From assembly GCF_001640025.1 (NCBI RefSeq), contig NC_031674.1, positions 1 to 64,000 on the forward strand: DNA of 64,000 bases, written 5' to 3'. The stretch comes from Sugiyamaella lignohabitans. Taxonomy: Eukaryota; Ascomycota; Dipodascomycetes; Dipodascales; Trichomonascaceae. The notes beneath the pieces are model-generated. The model saw only the letters and a program-made list of their open reading frames with translations. It did no database searches and was not told the origin of the DNA. Below are positions 31,192-41,940 of the stretch, piece by piece. The translations under genes were made by a program, and so were the position numbers. Within the stretch, counting starts at the first letter, position 1. Each line of letters begins with the position of its first letter.

Positions 31192-33165
31192 ATGCTGGGC
31201 CCTGCCGGAAAACCTATTGAGCCTCCTTCTAGTCCTACTAACCCTCTTCGAAAATTCACTGGTAAAGTAGCTCAAGTGGCATCACAACTTTCGCAAAAAT
31301 CTATGCCCAGACTACGGCCGAGTACTAGCACCCGACATTTAAATAATAGCACTTCAACCAGGGAAACTACCACATCTGGGAGTATTTCGACTAGTACTTA
31401 TCGAGAAGCTTCGTCTGTTACCAATACGAATCGTAATTCAAAATTGCACAACCCATCTATGGCGTCTAAAACGTCATCTCCTGCATTATCGGTCAACTCT
31501 TTCAGTTCTACCTCTGCTCCTAGTCTTGTCTTGTATTGGGATGTTCGAGTACCAAAAGACAACCAAATTTATGATCGATTTTCAAAATTGCTCGATAATG
31601 ATGTCTCCCGATCAAAGTACCCTGAAGTATACAGCAATATTTCTCTTCTTCTCGAGCAGTTCCCTCAAGTTCATGTCCTGAATACTTTTCAATCTTTGGC
31701 CCAGCAACTTTTTGCATATAGAGAGTGCGCTTTTACGACTTTGTTTTATGTTACGACATCAGACCTTGTTTATGTAAACGATGATCAAACCATAAAATTT
31801 GTGTCTGCACAGTACGCACATATCCCTGGAGCTTTCATTGTTCTCAGTGATGTGACAAGTTTGTGGGCTTCATTTGCTAGATTAGGCGCAATGGATATAT
31901 CATGGGCCTCGATCGAATCGGTCAAGGCAACGAAACCGGCCTATTGGGCTTCGATAATCGGCCACGCGCGACAGGATCAGTTTGAATCACGGACTAGACA
32001 ACTAAAAACCATGCTCGGTTTGGAACAGGAAGTGGAATCTGTTGCTTCAGCAAACCTAATCACAAAGTTCTCTTTTTCAAGCAAGCATGTACTAGATGAG
32101 TTTTCTCCTTCTTTGACATCTTTAGTAAATGAAGAGAAGCAACCTTTAATTCAAGAACTTATAGGGTCTTGGGATTTTTATGCTCATGATCTAAAATATG
32201 ATGAGTTACTAGCAGCGACTTATATGATGATAAAGCACGCACTAAGCAGCCCGGGATTAGAGCACTACTGCATTCCTGATAGAAAACTCATTTCACTGTT
32301 ATTAGTTGTACGCAATTGTTATCATGCTACTAATCCTTATCATAATTTTCGACATGCTGTTGATGTAGTTCAGGCAACTTTCTTTTTCTTGATAAGTATT
32401 GGCGTTTTTAAGCCTGTGGGTAAAGCTGCTTCGGTTGAGAAGAGCACCAATCCACTGACAGCAGTCGACGGGTTAAATCTGCTGGTCGCAGCGTTGGGTC
32501 ACGATGTGGGACATCCTGGTGTTACAAATGCATTTTTAGTATCAAGTAATGCCCCATTGGCGAAGATATACAACGACCGTAGTGTTCTTGAGTCGTATCA
32601 TTCTGCTGCATTCAATCAAATACTGAAAGAATACTGGCCCCAAATGGTTCAAGATTCAAATGCTAGAACTATGATTACAGAATCTGTTTTGGCAACTGAT
32701 ATGGCTGTTCATTTTGATTATATGAAGAAGGCAGAAGAGAAAGGTAAACAAGATTCGCTATATGACGAAAACATTAACGAAAATGAACTTCAGAAGTTAC
32801 GACTTCTTCTGGGGTGTTTGATTCTCAAGTGTGCTGATATCAGTAATGTTTCACGTAAGCTTGATATTTCTTCAAAGTGGGGCACACTGTTGGTTGCTGA
32901 GTTTGGGGGACTTAACGATCTTGAAATCGATCTTGGCCTTAAACAGGCGCCTTCACAGTCTAATGAGCCAGTAACTGCTGGGTTGCGCAATAAATTGCTT
33001 GGAGAAGGTCAAATCTTTTTCATTGAGACTTATGCGCTTCCTCTGTTTACTGCTGTATCACGGATGATGCCAGAACTCCAGTTTGCTACGAGACAAATTG
33101 AGGAAAATGTGAAGATTTGGAAATCTAGAGTTGGTGATGGCGATTATGATAACGACCACAAATGA
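31192..33165 (+). CDS. PDE2: High-affinity cAMP phosphodiesterase Pde2 (class I PDE)
   Basis: Hydrolyses cAMP to AMP, lowering PKA activity. 657 residues, single exon (yeast Pde2 is 526; the extra length is a Ser/Thr-rich N-terminus, about 1-110). The class I catalytic domain (about 330-640) shows YHNFRHAVDVVQ (metal-binding His384), GHDVGHPGVTN (His437, Asp438), ES(Y)HSAAF and ILKCADISNVSRK (third metal Asp), as expected for an HD-type phosphodiesterase. After the stop a GAT-repeat remains open in another frame. The 5' leader is long and T-rich. The low-affinity yeast enzyme Pde1 is an unrelated fold, so the call is firm. Confidence 0.93.
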   Translation: MLGPAGKPIEPPSSPTNPLRKFTGKVAQVASQLSQKSMPRLRPSTSTRHLNNSTSTRETTTSGSISTSTYREASSVTNTNRNSKLHNPSMASKTSSPALSVNSFSSTSAPSLVLYWDVRVPKDNQIYDRFSKLLDNDVSRSKYPEVYSNISLLLEQFPQVHVLNTFQSLAQQLFAYRECAFTTLFYVTTSDLVYVNDDQTIKFVSAQYAHIPGAFIVLSDVTSLWASFARLGAMDISWASIESVKATKPAYWASIIGHARQDQFESRTRQLKTMLGLEQEVESVASANLITKFSFSSKHVLDEFSPSLTSLVNEEKQPLIQELIGSWDFYAHDLKYDELLAATYMMIKHALSSPGLEHYCIPDRKLISLLLVVRNCYHATNPYHNFRHAVDVVQATFFFLISIGVFKPVGKAASVEKSTNPLTAVDGLNLLVAALGHDVGHPGVTNAFLVSSNAPLAKIYNDRSVLESYHSAAFNQILKEYWPQMVQDSNARTMITESVLATDMAVHFDYMKKAEEKGKQDSLYDENINENELQKLRLLLGCLILKCADISNVSRKLDISSKWGTLLVAEFGGLNDLEIDLGLKQAPSQSNEPVTAGLRNKLLGEGQIFFIETYALPLFTAVSRMMPELQFATRQIEENVKIWKSRVGDGDYDNDHK

Positions 33166-33223
33166 TGACGATGATGATACTACTACTAATAATGATGATG
33201 ATGACGACGAAACGACTACATAA
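33164..33223 (+). repeat. GAT/GAC-ACT trinucleotide tract after the PDE2 stop
   Basis: Immediately after the stop, the frame starting at 33164 reads only Asp, Thr, Asn and Glu codons until TAA at 33221. It is an impure trinucleotide repeat in the 3' UTR. Confidence 0.8.
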
Positions 33224-33354
33224 AACAACAAGAGCTGTAAGAACGCCTGATAATGTGTTTTATATATATTATTTATTTTTACTGTGACATATGTAAATAG
33301 ATGTGACATAGACAAATACCGTTCATTCTAATAGAACAATACGGGTAAAATTCG

Positions 33355-35247
33355 TTAAATAGATCCAACCTGTTGGGCCTCTTTGACTTGCTCAAAGACT
33401 TTGAGCATTTTCCTTCGAGCTCCTAATGCATTAACCCCTCTTTTTTCTAAATCAGCATCGGTCAACTCAACAAGGTCTTTCCAATTCAAGTCCGATAAAT
33501 TGTCCGTATATTTGTGAAGTCTTAGAGAACGTAACCAGGCACCAATGTCTTGCAAAAGTTCGATATCAACTGGGGCATCCTTTTTGGGTGTTCCCAAAGG
33601 TGCGGGCGACGTTGTCATATCTCTAGACGGTGAGTCCTGATGTCCATACGATACCTTTGAAAGTCCAGACTTTCGATCCTGAGGGGAGGTTGATATATTG
33701 TGCTTATTGGAAGGCATAGGTGAACCGTTTCCAATATTATGGTTGTTGGTGTTATTGGTAGTGCTGGTGGTGTTATTGCTAATTCCCAAGGTCCAAGAAG
33801 CGGGAGATGGTGTCGATGCAAAAGGCGAGTTCGTGCTAGTATGCTTGTTGGCTTGTATATGAAGATTTTGAAGCTCTCGGTCGATATACTTTTGGTCTTC
33901 ATTGGAAATAAGACTACCTCGTCGGCGAAACTTTTTCACATCGGAATCAAGCACAACCCTGTTATTAACAGTAGAAAGAGCAGCCATTTTCATGGCGGTG
34001 CTATTAATAATTTCGGAATTTAGTTTGCTCTGAGGGGTACCAATGTGGCTAACTGGCGTATTTACAATGCTAGACCAGTTGGTAGAGCTATCTGGGAGAT
34101 AGCTTGACAATGAATCGTCTAGAACTGACAGCGACTTATTGTGCTTGTAAGTATTGGAGTTACCCCCACCCACAGAAGGAGTATCAGAGCTATTACTAGT
34201 CACACTAAGATTCGATAGTCTGCTACCAGCGCCACCAAATTGACGGAATCCCTGTAACCCCTGAAGTTGTTGTTGCTGAATCAATGAATGAAGCTGGCTA
34301 TTTTGGCCAGTTGGTGCGTCGGCCGACTTGGGTCGGTTAATTTCCTGAGCAGCCCAGGGGCTTATCGGTGGTGCAATAGGCTTACTGAAGCTGCCCAAGA
34401 ACGAGTTATTATATAGATCATGCTTTGGTGGAGGCGTCATGAATGGGGATGTGCCAACGCCTGAGGGTATAGGACTATGAAGATGAGGATAATTCTGAGT
34501 AAACCCCGCAGAATGAGGTTGAGGTTGATGAAGATGATGCTGTGACTGGCCCTTGGAAGATGTCGACCCATTACTAACTGAAATGTTCTTGTTCGAGGGC
34601 GAGGTAGAGCTATTAGACTGCTGGCCTTGCTGCTGTCTAGTTATGGCCTCATTCAGTTGAGATTGCAATGGCTCCCTCTCCAGATTAGTAGGCGATAATA
34701 CTGCTGAAATAGGATCTCTGTTCGCAATTTTCTGTAGAACAGTAATAAAGAAACGAATCTGAACAGGTGTTGTTTGCTGTAATAACGCATACAGAGCAGC
34801 AGTTCGCTCACCTACACTGAGCACTTCGAACCATCGCTCAATATCATTCAGCTCTTCTTTGAAATTTTTATCAAGACTGACTTCAGCCATCTCTTCTAGA
34901 GTTTTTTGATACAATTCAAGATCTGCTAGCCATTTCTCCGCAGCCAAATCCATCATTTGATCGTCAGGATTAATATGGTTCGCCAATGCCGAGTTAGTAC
35001 CACTACCTGGACCAAGGGACACACCACCTGGACCAATTGTATTCATCCCATTACTGGTACCGAACTGTTTTAATGGAGTTTGGAGAAATATTTCGGATGT
35101 AGGCCGAGTTCTTGCTGCTAGTGGACTGTCAAAAGGTGGCAGCGACGAACTGCTGTTAACCTGTTGGTGCATCCTGTGTGATGGTTGTTGAATTCGCGAT
35201 GACATGTTATTGTTGCCTGGATTACTTGCATACGAAAAGTCTTCCAT
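33355..35247 (-). CDS. VTS1: SAM-domain RNA-binding protein Vts1
   Basis: Post-transcriptional regulator that binds Smaug-recognition hairpins and recruits deadenylation machinery. 630 residues from the ATG at 35247, MEDFSYASN; the longer open frame to 35334 begins at a non-ATG codon. The C-terminal SAM domain is residues 561-630 (DIELLQDIGAWLRSLRLHKY...LGARRKMLKVFEQV), with the basic patch that contacts RNA (ARRK). A conserved helical block near residues 100-180 (WLADLELYQKTLEEMAEVSLDK...ERWFEVLSVGERTAALYALL) matches the Vts1 N-terminal region. The middle is Ser/Asn/Pro/Gln-rich. Tail-to-tail with PDE2, 189 bp apart. Confidence 0.92.
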   Translation of the reverse strand: MEDFSYASNPGNNNMSSRIQQPSHRMHQQVNSSSSLPPFDSPLAARTRPTSEIFLQTPLKQFGTSNGMNTIGPGGVSLGPGSGTNSALANHINPDDQMMDLAAEKWLADLELYQKTLEEMAEVSLDKNFKEELNDIERWFEVLSVGERTAALYALLQQTTPVQIRFFITVLQKIANRDPISAVLSPTNLEREPLQSQLNEAITRQQQGQQSNSSTSPSNKNISVSNGSTSSKGQSQHHLHQPQPHSAGFTQNYPHLHSPIPSGVGTSPFMTPPPKHDLYNNSFLGSFSKPIAPPISPWAAQEINRPKSADAPTGQNSQLHSLIQQQQLQGLQGFRQFGGAGSRLSNLSVTSNSSDTPSVGGGNSNTYKHNKSLSVLDDSLSSYLPDSSTNWSSIVNTPVSHIGTPQSKLNSEIINSTAMKMAALSTVNNRVVLDSDVKKFRRRGSLISNEDQKYIDRELQNLHIQANKHTSTNSPFASTPSPASWTLGISNNTTSTTNNTNNHNIGNGSPMPSNKHNISTSPQDRKSGLSKVSYGHQDSPSRDMTTSPAPLGTPKKDAPVDIELLQDIGAWLRSLRLHKYTDNLSDLNWKDLVELTDADLEKRGVNALGARRKMLKVFEQVKEAQQVGSI

Positions 35248-36456
35248 TTTAAAGTAAATGCCGTCCTTTGACTCGTCTAATACAGCCACTAAAACGCCAG
35301 TGACCTTTAACTTGATAGTCGAGTTTTTTAGCAAGAGGCAAACAGTAGCAGTGTCACGTCAAACCTCACACACTGCTTCCTATTTCCAATCCTTTGAGCT
35401 GGATGAGAAAGAAAGTTTGAATATTCGTGAACCTTCTCTCTCCTATGCTACGCGCCTGTCAACAAGAAAGTGGGTGCTAGAAACTGTCAGAAACTCTAAT
35501 GTACGGGCTTGCCTGAACACTAGGACCACACAAAAGGTTACTCTGATGCAATAACTAGAGTTATTAAATTTTGCTCAGATCAATCTCGTTTTGGCAGAAG
35601 CAGACAACAACGTACACTATATTATCTTTCATCTCAACTGCTATACAAAACTACCCTTACCTTAATCACGACTCTGTAACGGGTGTAACGGGGATGACTG
35701 GGGGTTAACTGGGGTACAATGACATCATAAATAAAGCTTATCGCCAATTGTATATAATTATAGAAGACTGAAAACTAAGATATACTCTAAGTTACACAAA
35801 AATAAAGTACAAAATAAAAGAGGCGATTTCTTTGTTAATTTAATTCTGCGAGGAACCAGATATAGTGGGTCCTATGAGCTCTGCGCCTAATCGATTGCCA
35901 TTGCATACAATTCCAAGTAGAAGATATAACCTGAGGCAGTTTTTTTTTCGTCTCTATCCTATGATAGAACAACATGATAGCTTATACAAGAGTATGTTGC
36001 CTTGAGCGCACCTGGTTGAATGGCCTGTTAATATTTTATTGAGTTCTGAGATTCAAACCACTATTAGGGCATCTGACGTGGCTCAGGCTACAAAGTTCCT
36101 TACCATTCCCAGAACGCCTATCAAGAGTTTCCCATCACATCATCCAACCCCAGATTCAGACATTCGCTTGAAACGATAGGAGGAAAGAGGAGCTTTCCGC
36201 TCTAGAGCGCGTCCTAGGTCCAGCTCAGCCGTGGAAATCCTATGTACGGCTTCTTGACCGCGATACAATATTATGCAACTTTATAATTGTGCCCTAATCT
36301 AAACAAAAGTAAACAAACTACTGTGGTCAAATTCATAACCGTACAAAGCTCTAATGTCATCACTAAAACAGACACCGACTGTATTAGCCACAGACAGCTG
36401 CCCATATGGTGAGTATTGCTCGGTATAATAGACAATATTAACCGGTTGTTGCTAAT
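35248..36456. other. Divergent intergenic region between VTS1 and the WDDDF protein
   Basis: 1.2 kb between divergent genes. A plus-strand frame (35258-35554) opposes the VTS1 leader and has no family features. The rest is AT-rich with nothing recognised. Confidence 0.45.
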
Positions 36457-37128
36457 ATGAGCTGGTCAAACTATGGTGCTAACACACGCGCAGAAACAGA
36501 TAGTTGGGATGACGATTTTACGTTCTCAGGAGACCTTCTTATTCCAACGAGCTTGTCCAGTTTTCAACAGAAATTACATTCGAATCTTCAAAAAGTCAAA
36601 GCTTTTTCTGATTCAAGCAAACAGTTAGAAACTCTCCTGCTGACCATCCCCGAGCAGCAGATCGATAAATCCATATTCGAGAATCCCTGCATTTCCCAAT
36701 CACTCGACGTTGTCGCCTTGTCTCATGACGACCCTAATGCTTCGTTCTTCCAAACAAAGATCGGTTCTGAATATTTGAAAAGATCTCATGGTAGGAGACT
36801 ATCACTATCTTTTCTTGAGAGCCCTTTCGATGCATCAACTACCACTTCAACGTTGTTACCTTCAGCTTCAGATAGCATATCAAAACCACTTGTAGGAACC
36901 CTTCATCAGCCTAATCTGAAAAATACATCAACTTTAGCCGAGAATGAACTGGATCTTGAATTTGAAGATATTTCTGAACCGTCTACTCCTGATATAAGCT
37001 TAAATGGAGCGGTACCTTCCTCGAACGTTCTTGACATTGATGACGACACTCTAAACAAGCTATCAAAAAAATCAGAATCCCTTCTACCAGATCTACAAAA
37101 TAATATTCTCAAATTACTTCACAGTTAG
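36457..37128 (+). CDS. Hypothetical acidic protein with a WDDDF motif
   Basis: 223 residues from the ATG MSWSNYGANTRAE to a TAG shortly before RTT106. The N-terminus carries SWDDDFTF (about 16-23) followed by an amphipathic helix (LSSFQQKLHSNLQKVKAFSD). The remainder is Ser/Asp/Leu-rich with SEPSTPDIS and a final helix. A Trp plus acidic cluster plus Phe near the N-terminus occurs in fungal mitotic-exit/septation regulators of the Byr4/Bfa1 type, but length and the rest do not establish that. Codon use and the absence of stops support a real gene. Convergent with RTT106, 59 bp between stops. Confidence 0.6.
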   Translation: MSWSNYGANTRAETDSWDDDFTFSGDLLIPTSLSSFQQKLHSNLQKVKAFSDSSKQLETLLLTIPEQQIDKSIFENPCISQSLDVVALSHDDPNASFFQTKIGSEYLKRSHGRRLSLSFLESPFDASTTTSTLLPSASDSISKPLVGTLHQPNLKNTSTLAENELDLEFEDISEPSTPDISLNGAVPSSNVLDIDDDTLNKLSKKSESLLPDLQNNILKLLHS

Positions 37129-37187
37129 TAAAAAGCCGTTCAGTAGTGCTTTGATACTCTATTTTCATTATTATTTATTCTTACAAG

Positions 37188-38374
37188 CTATTCTGCGTCA
37201 TCTTGTTCCTGCCCAGATTCTTGCCCTCCTTCATCGTCGTCTTCTTCTTCTTCTTCTTCCTCTTCATCGCTGTCATCCTCATCATTATCCTGATCATCAT
37301 CATCAGATTCGCTTTCGCTTGCTGCCTCTTCAGAGTCAGATCCAGACTCATAGTCTTCATCTTGTTCCTCATCTTCATCGTCGTCTCCGGCCCCATTATC
37401 CTCTGCGATAACCTTCTCCAACTCATTGGAAAATTCTGGCTTGTTTGTGGCTTGCTTTGCCCTACGGGCCTCACTCATGCTCTGGTTTTCAAGAGAGTTT
37501 CTAACAACGTAGTCATTGATTTCGTCATAATCATTGTGGTCTATCATTGAAAATTCATAATCCTGTATGCCTTCAATTGGTTCAGTCAATTTGATGTTGA
37601 GATTAAAAGTTAGTCGGGTTATTGACGAGTACGAAATAGCAGCGATTTTATCTACAGGAAACAGAAGCATTGGTTTTTTGAAGCCAAAAAATATCCAGTC
37701 TTCGAGCAGGTATAATAACCCCTCCTTTGAGCCCCTATGGGCAGTCACACATATTCCGGTGTCTGACTCTATAACCTTTGTAAATGATGCTAGTGTTTCT
37801 AATAAAACTCGTTTGAATGTTTGCTCGTGATGTTTTGGTTCGGGAGCCAGTAGGTGTTTCTCAGCATTAACATCCTGGGCTACAAACTGAATAATTGGCT
37901 CTGGTTTAGGTCCACCTGTACATAGCGTAATGTTCCACTGAGGCTTGGCCTTATCAGGAACATGTAAAACTAAACAAGTTTCCGCAAGGGATTTTTTTAC
38001 TGTCAAAATGGGGTTGATTGGATCTGTTAATTGATGTGCAATAGATAATGTGTCTTTGGTAATAATAAGATTGGATTTCTTCCTTTCTGGTACAAGTAAT
38101 GAGATCTCTTTAAAAGTTATCAAAGACTCATGGGGAGACGAAGTTTCAGAATTAGTAACAACACCATTTGTAGGAAGTTTTCGTCGCTTATTTTCAGTAA
38201 AATGTTCTATTACCTCAATGATTAAAGGTAAAACAGGTGGATACTCATCTAAAGCACCTGTTAGTTCATATCATACTTTGTTCTGTTCTCAAATTTATCA
38301 ATTGCCCGGTACTTACTGGCAAGAGCGCCAATTTTTGACCTAAGAGGTTCAGGGATTTCATTGAGAGTCTCCAT
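37188..38374 (-). CDS. RTT106: Histone chaperone Rtt106, two exons
   Basis: Binds H3K56-acetylated H3-H4 and delivers it to replicating and silent chromatin; also regulates histone gene transcription. Exons 38317-38374 and 37188-38248 give 372 residues (S. cerevisiae 455). Exon 1 encodes METLNEIPEPLRSKIGALA, the helical N-terminus; the 68-nt intron has GTAAGT and ACTAAC. Exon 2 holds the tandem PH domains: SLLVPERKKSNLIIT, VTAHRGSKEGLLYLLEDWIFF, GFKKPMLLFPVDKIAAISYS and SITRLTFNLNI, then IDHNDYDEINDYV. The C-terminus from about residue 312 is almost purely Asp/Glu/Ser, as usual for H3-H4 chaperones. Without the first exon the frame would have to start at a non-ATG codon (38123). Distinguished from Pob3/SSRP1 by length and absence of their extra domains. 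Confidence 0.9.
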
Positions 38375-38862
38375 TTTTATAATTCTTTCAATCAGATCTC
38401 GGCTCTTTGATTTTCGTTGAGAATTCCAGCCTTTCTACCTGACGAAGACACTATAGCTTATTTTAACCCCTACAATAATAATAGTAGGACCTCGATCTAC
38501 GTGTAGAGTTCGTTTGTTGCATAGCAAGGCATCTGTCGGGTCGATCTTCACGAGATAGCCACAAATCTTGGTACAACAGTGATAATTATTCTGAATTACT
38601 ATACTTGAAACGAAATTTTAAATAGCTAAATATATATAACAATGCAATCACAAACTTATCAATATATACTAGACAGTTAAACTACGTTATTACGACTGTA
38701 ATTGTACCAAGGCTCAGCTACTGCAGGGACTCTACGTAACAGGAAAGCCGCTGGCGCGCAAAACCCAATGACGAAATCCAAGTACAGAATCTTGTTCTTG
38801 GACTGGTATAATAAAAACTCGAGAAGTCAACAATACTTTAACACGATTGTGGTGCTGCAAGG
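38375..38862. other. Divergent promoter region between RTT106 and the EDC4-like gene
   Basis: 488 bp, AT-rich, between divergent start codons; no specific element recognised. Confidence 0.45.
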
Positions 38863-41412
38863 ATGAAACCAATTCCAATCGAGAATTCAAAATTGTTCCG
38901 CTTGGATGAGTCAATCCTTGATTCTACTACGCCTCTCATAGAGAAATCACGATTTGTGCCAGTAGCGAAAAGCTCGAGAAATGTTGCATCACCTTTCATA
39001 GAGGCCAACAAGTATTTAATTGTTTATCCAACATCAAAGAAAGGAACTCTAAGAGTTATTGGCCAAGAGGATGCGGGTCATATTACATTGAATGCTAATG
39101 ATTTTGATCGTGATGGTGCCCAGACAGATAATGAAGACGAGCCTGATAGCAAAACCGACGATGATAGCATTTCAAAGCAGAGCTCAATTGTTTCAAAAAT
39201 GGCATTGTACCATCGAACTGGTGCTGATCATTCGCTACTAGCTGTGGCATTTCCTAATATATTAGTATGGGTTTTGCCAAATAGAGACCTGGACACTCCT
39301 GAAGTTGTAGAGAAACCTGTCCCAATCCATCTGGAAGCCTCTAATACTGTATCTTGCTTGAAATTTGATCCCGCCAGTGGAAACTTAGTAGCCGGATGTC
39401 GTAACAGTGCTGGCGAGGCCCATGGAGTATATCTAATCGATCCAGAAGGCAGAGCTTCCTTAGTTTCAAAAACACATCTTGCTTCTCCTGCTATAGATAT
39501 TAGCTTCAGCGCTACCGAACCATCGGTATTTTACATTCAGTGTGAGGATGGTTCGGCTGTCCTTTGGAATACAAGCAGTGAAGAAGTGAGCAGTGCGAAG
39601 TTCTCATCTACTATTCAAAATCACTTTGCATCATTTAATTTACTATCTCATGATACGAAGCTGGTAGCTTCACAGTTACTGTTCGGTGATGCGATAAATG
39701 CAGTTGTATTATCTAGGGGTTTGATAATTACCGATTCCAAGTCACCTGGATTACTTCAAAATATCGACACAAGCAGTTTGACGATTCGTAAAGTTAGATT
39801 TTACCATGATTTTATTATTCTTGTTGACTCTAAGAAAAGATTACTGTTTCTTAAACCATCTAAGGACCTTATTAACATGAACAGTGTGGATTCAGCTAGT
39901 TCAGGAGCTTCAGTTTCGGCCATAAATACGGGTCTGGATATCTTGGATATCGCTATTACTAAAAATTTGGACAAGTTGAAAGAAATTGCATTTGATGTTT
40001 ACATCTATCATTCCTTAGGCGTATCTATCCTTTCGGTCACTAAGCAAGAGCTGTTGGCAGTAAATAAACAGGCTCTGAAGCACATTACAGCTATAGAACC
40101 GCCAGATTTGTCATCGTTGTTACCAAGTGTGCCATATAGCAATAAGGGAATTTCCAGCTCAGTCTCATCTCCTTCATTGGGCCCGGTTTCCAATGTTAAG
40201 CAATCATCTTCACCTACACCTGGAACCCCAACTATGAACAAGAGCCAGGTAGTTTCTCATACTAAGAAGAACCAAGTTAGTGGCGTGAGTGGCGGGAAGC
40301 CCAAGAAGAAAAATAGGGTGGACAACAACAGCCTTGGCCCTACTGATCTCCTAGAGACTTATTCTCGCCAAAACTTCGAAGAAAGGACCTATCATATAAG
40401 AGATCTGCTCGACTCAGGCAAATTTGTCACCAAAGAAATGTATGACGACATGCAACAACGTCACCGTGATGAGATCAAGAGACTGGAAATGCGAATTGAT
40501 GTGTTGTACGATAGGCTGAAATCACAGCAAGTACCAAGAAGGCGGGACCAGATTCAGCGCCAAAATCCAAAACAGAACAAATCGAAGAAGGCTCAATCTT
40601 CTCGAAACTCAAAACAGCAATCATCTTTGGATGAATTTGATGATACGATAGAAGAAGATCTAATTGAAAACGGACATTCTAAAGGCACATCTTCAATAAG
40701 CTATGATAAAGGGGAAGAATCGTCTAACAATGATTACATCAGTGAGAGCGAAAAGCAGGAAGACGAAAGCGAGGTGTTTGATTCTACCTCCAGAGGTGAC
40801 AATTCCGAGCATGTGAATCAAGGTTACAAAGGTGAAGAAGGTGACAATGAAGAGGAGGAACAACAAGAGGAAGAAGAAGAAGAAGATGATGATGAAGATG
40901 AAGGAGAGGACGAAGAAGAACTAGAAGTGGCAGATGAGGAAGACGAGAATGGCGACCTCTTAGATGATATAAATGACGAGTCAGTACTATCCAGTCAAGG
41001 CGCACACCCTGCCGAAACATTCGAACAGGCAATATACCGTCTCACAACAATGACTGGCGATAAAGGTTCATTCGAGCTCGAGTTGTCAGATGTACTGGCT
41101 GATTACGATTATGAAGGAGACTTCTTACCTAAAAACACCAGTGAATATAACCAACAATTGGTGATTCTCAGTGCCATAGCGTGTATTTCGTTGGGCATTG
41201 ACAGCACGCAGCTTGACACGTACACGGGCTGGTTGATGCACTTGGCTGATAAGGTGAAACCACAGCTCGCCGAATTCAAAGCCAATCCAAATTTCCTCGT
41301 TTCCGTTCTTAGTCAAGCAAAATGGAACTTAAGAATGTTTGGCAGTGGAAACCATCTTGTTAATGAGGCGATGGCTAGAATACAGAATATTATCGGTCAC
41401 ATAGCTATGTAG
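38863..41412 (+). CDS. EDC4/Pdc1-like WD40 protein, mRNA decapping scaffold
   Basis: 849 residues, single exon. Residues about 40-400 form a degenerate beta-propeller: YLIVYPTSKKGTLRVIG, LLAVAFPNILVWVLPN, VSCLKFDPASGNLVAGCRN and VFYIQCEDGSAVLWN are blade-like units. A Ser/Pro/Lys linker (about 420-490) precedes a coiled coil (about 505-560, EEMYDDMQQRHRDEIKRLEMRI type). A long Glu/Asp tract (about 600-705) follows, then an alpha-helical C-terminal domain (about 725-849) with NQQLVILSAIACISLG and NHLVNEAMARIQNIIGHI. WD40, low-complexity linker, coiled coil and C-terminal helical repeat is the architecture of EDC4/Ge-1 and S. pombe Pdc1. Identity is by architecture and local resemblance, not by a decisive motif; another WD40 scaffold remains possible. 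Confidence 0.5.
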   Translation: MKPIPIENSKLFRLDESILDSTTPLIEKSRFVPVAKSSRNVASPFIEANKYLIVYPTSKKGTLRVIGQEDAGHITLNANDFDRDGAQTDNEDEPDSKTDDDSISKQSSIVSKMALYHRTGADHSLLAVAFPNILVWVLPNRDLDTPEVVEKPVPIHLEASNTVSCLKFDPASGNLVAGCRNSAGEAHGVYLIDPEGRASLVSKTHLASPAIDISFSATEPSVFYIQCEDGSAVLWNTSSEEVSSAKFSSTIQNHFASFNLLSHDTKLVASQLLFGDAINAVVLSRGLIITDSKSPGLLQNIDTSSLTIRKVRFYHDFIILVDSKKRLLFLKPSKDLINMNSVDSASSGASVSAINTGLDILDIAITKNLDKLKEIAFDVYIYHSLGVSILSVTKQELLAVNKQALKHITAIEPPDLSSLLPSVPYSNKGISSSVSSPSLGPVSNVKQSSSPTPGTPTMNKSQVVSHTKKNQVSGVSGGKPKKKNRVDNNSLGPTDLLETYSRQNFEERTYHIRDLLDSGKFVTKEMYDDMQQRHRDEIKRLEMRIDVLYDRLKSQQVPRRRDQIQRQNPKQNKSKKAQSSRNSKQQSSLDEFDDTIEEDLIENGHSKGTSSISYDKGEESSNNDYISESEKQEDESEVFDSTSRGDNSEHVNQGYKGEEGDNEEEEQQEEEEEEDDDEDEGEDEEELEVADEEDENGDLLDDINDESVLSSQGAHPAETFEQAIYRLTTMTGDKGSFELELSDVLADYDYEGDFLPKNTSEYNQQLVILSAIACISLGIDSTQLDTYTGWLMHLADKVKPQLAEFKANPNFLVSVLSQAKWNLRMFGSGNHLVNEAMARIQNIIGHIAM

Positions 41413-41940
41413 AATTATTAAGCTAATTATATTTTCTTGGTTCCTCGGCTTAAGATATACATGAGCGTTCTTTATTGATAACGGCCCCCCTTCCAGGTCG
41501 CTGCGATAGGAAGTGTGAGATAACTCTTAAGTTCCAACTGCGTTGATTAAATCATAAACTAACAAAAAAACAGTACATGTAAAGAAATATATATTTATAT
41601 ATAAGAGGCAAAGGGCACGGTAACAAACCATGGTCGTCAAAGACACAAATTTAGAAAATGTCGGAAAAGCCAACTTCACAAAACAGCAAGCAGTTGCGTG
41701 GTTTCGGGGCTGGCTTGTTGAAGCAATTAATGCAAGAAATATAGTGCCAAATACAAGGTACTAGCAGCCACCAGAAACAATTCATATACAAAGTTGATAA
41801 AGTGTGTTATTTTTTTTGCAAGCAATCATGATCCGTAAATTTAATGGAATGTCATTTCCGCTAATCCTAAACTTTTACTTGATCAACACATAAGTTCTGA
41901 AACCTAGAGCTCACACCTTCTATTACTCGAGAGAAACGCC
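41413..41940. other. Convergent spacer between EDC4-like gene and GLC7
   Basis: 528 bp between converging 3' ends, AT-rich with an ATATAT tract near 41590-41605. It presumably holds both 3' UTRs; nothing else recognised. Confidence 0.45.
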
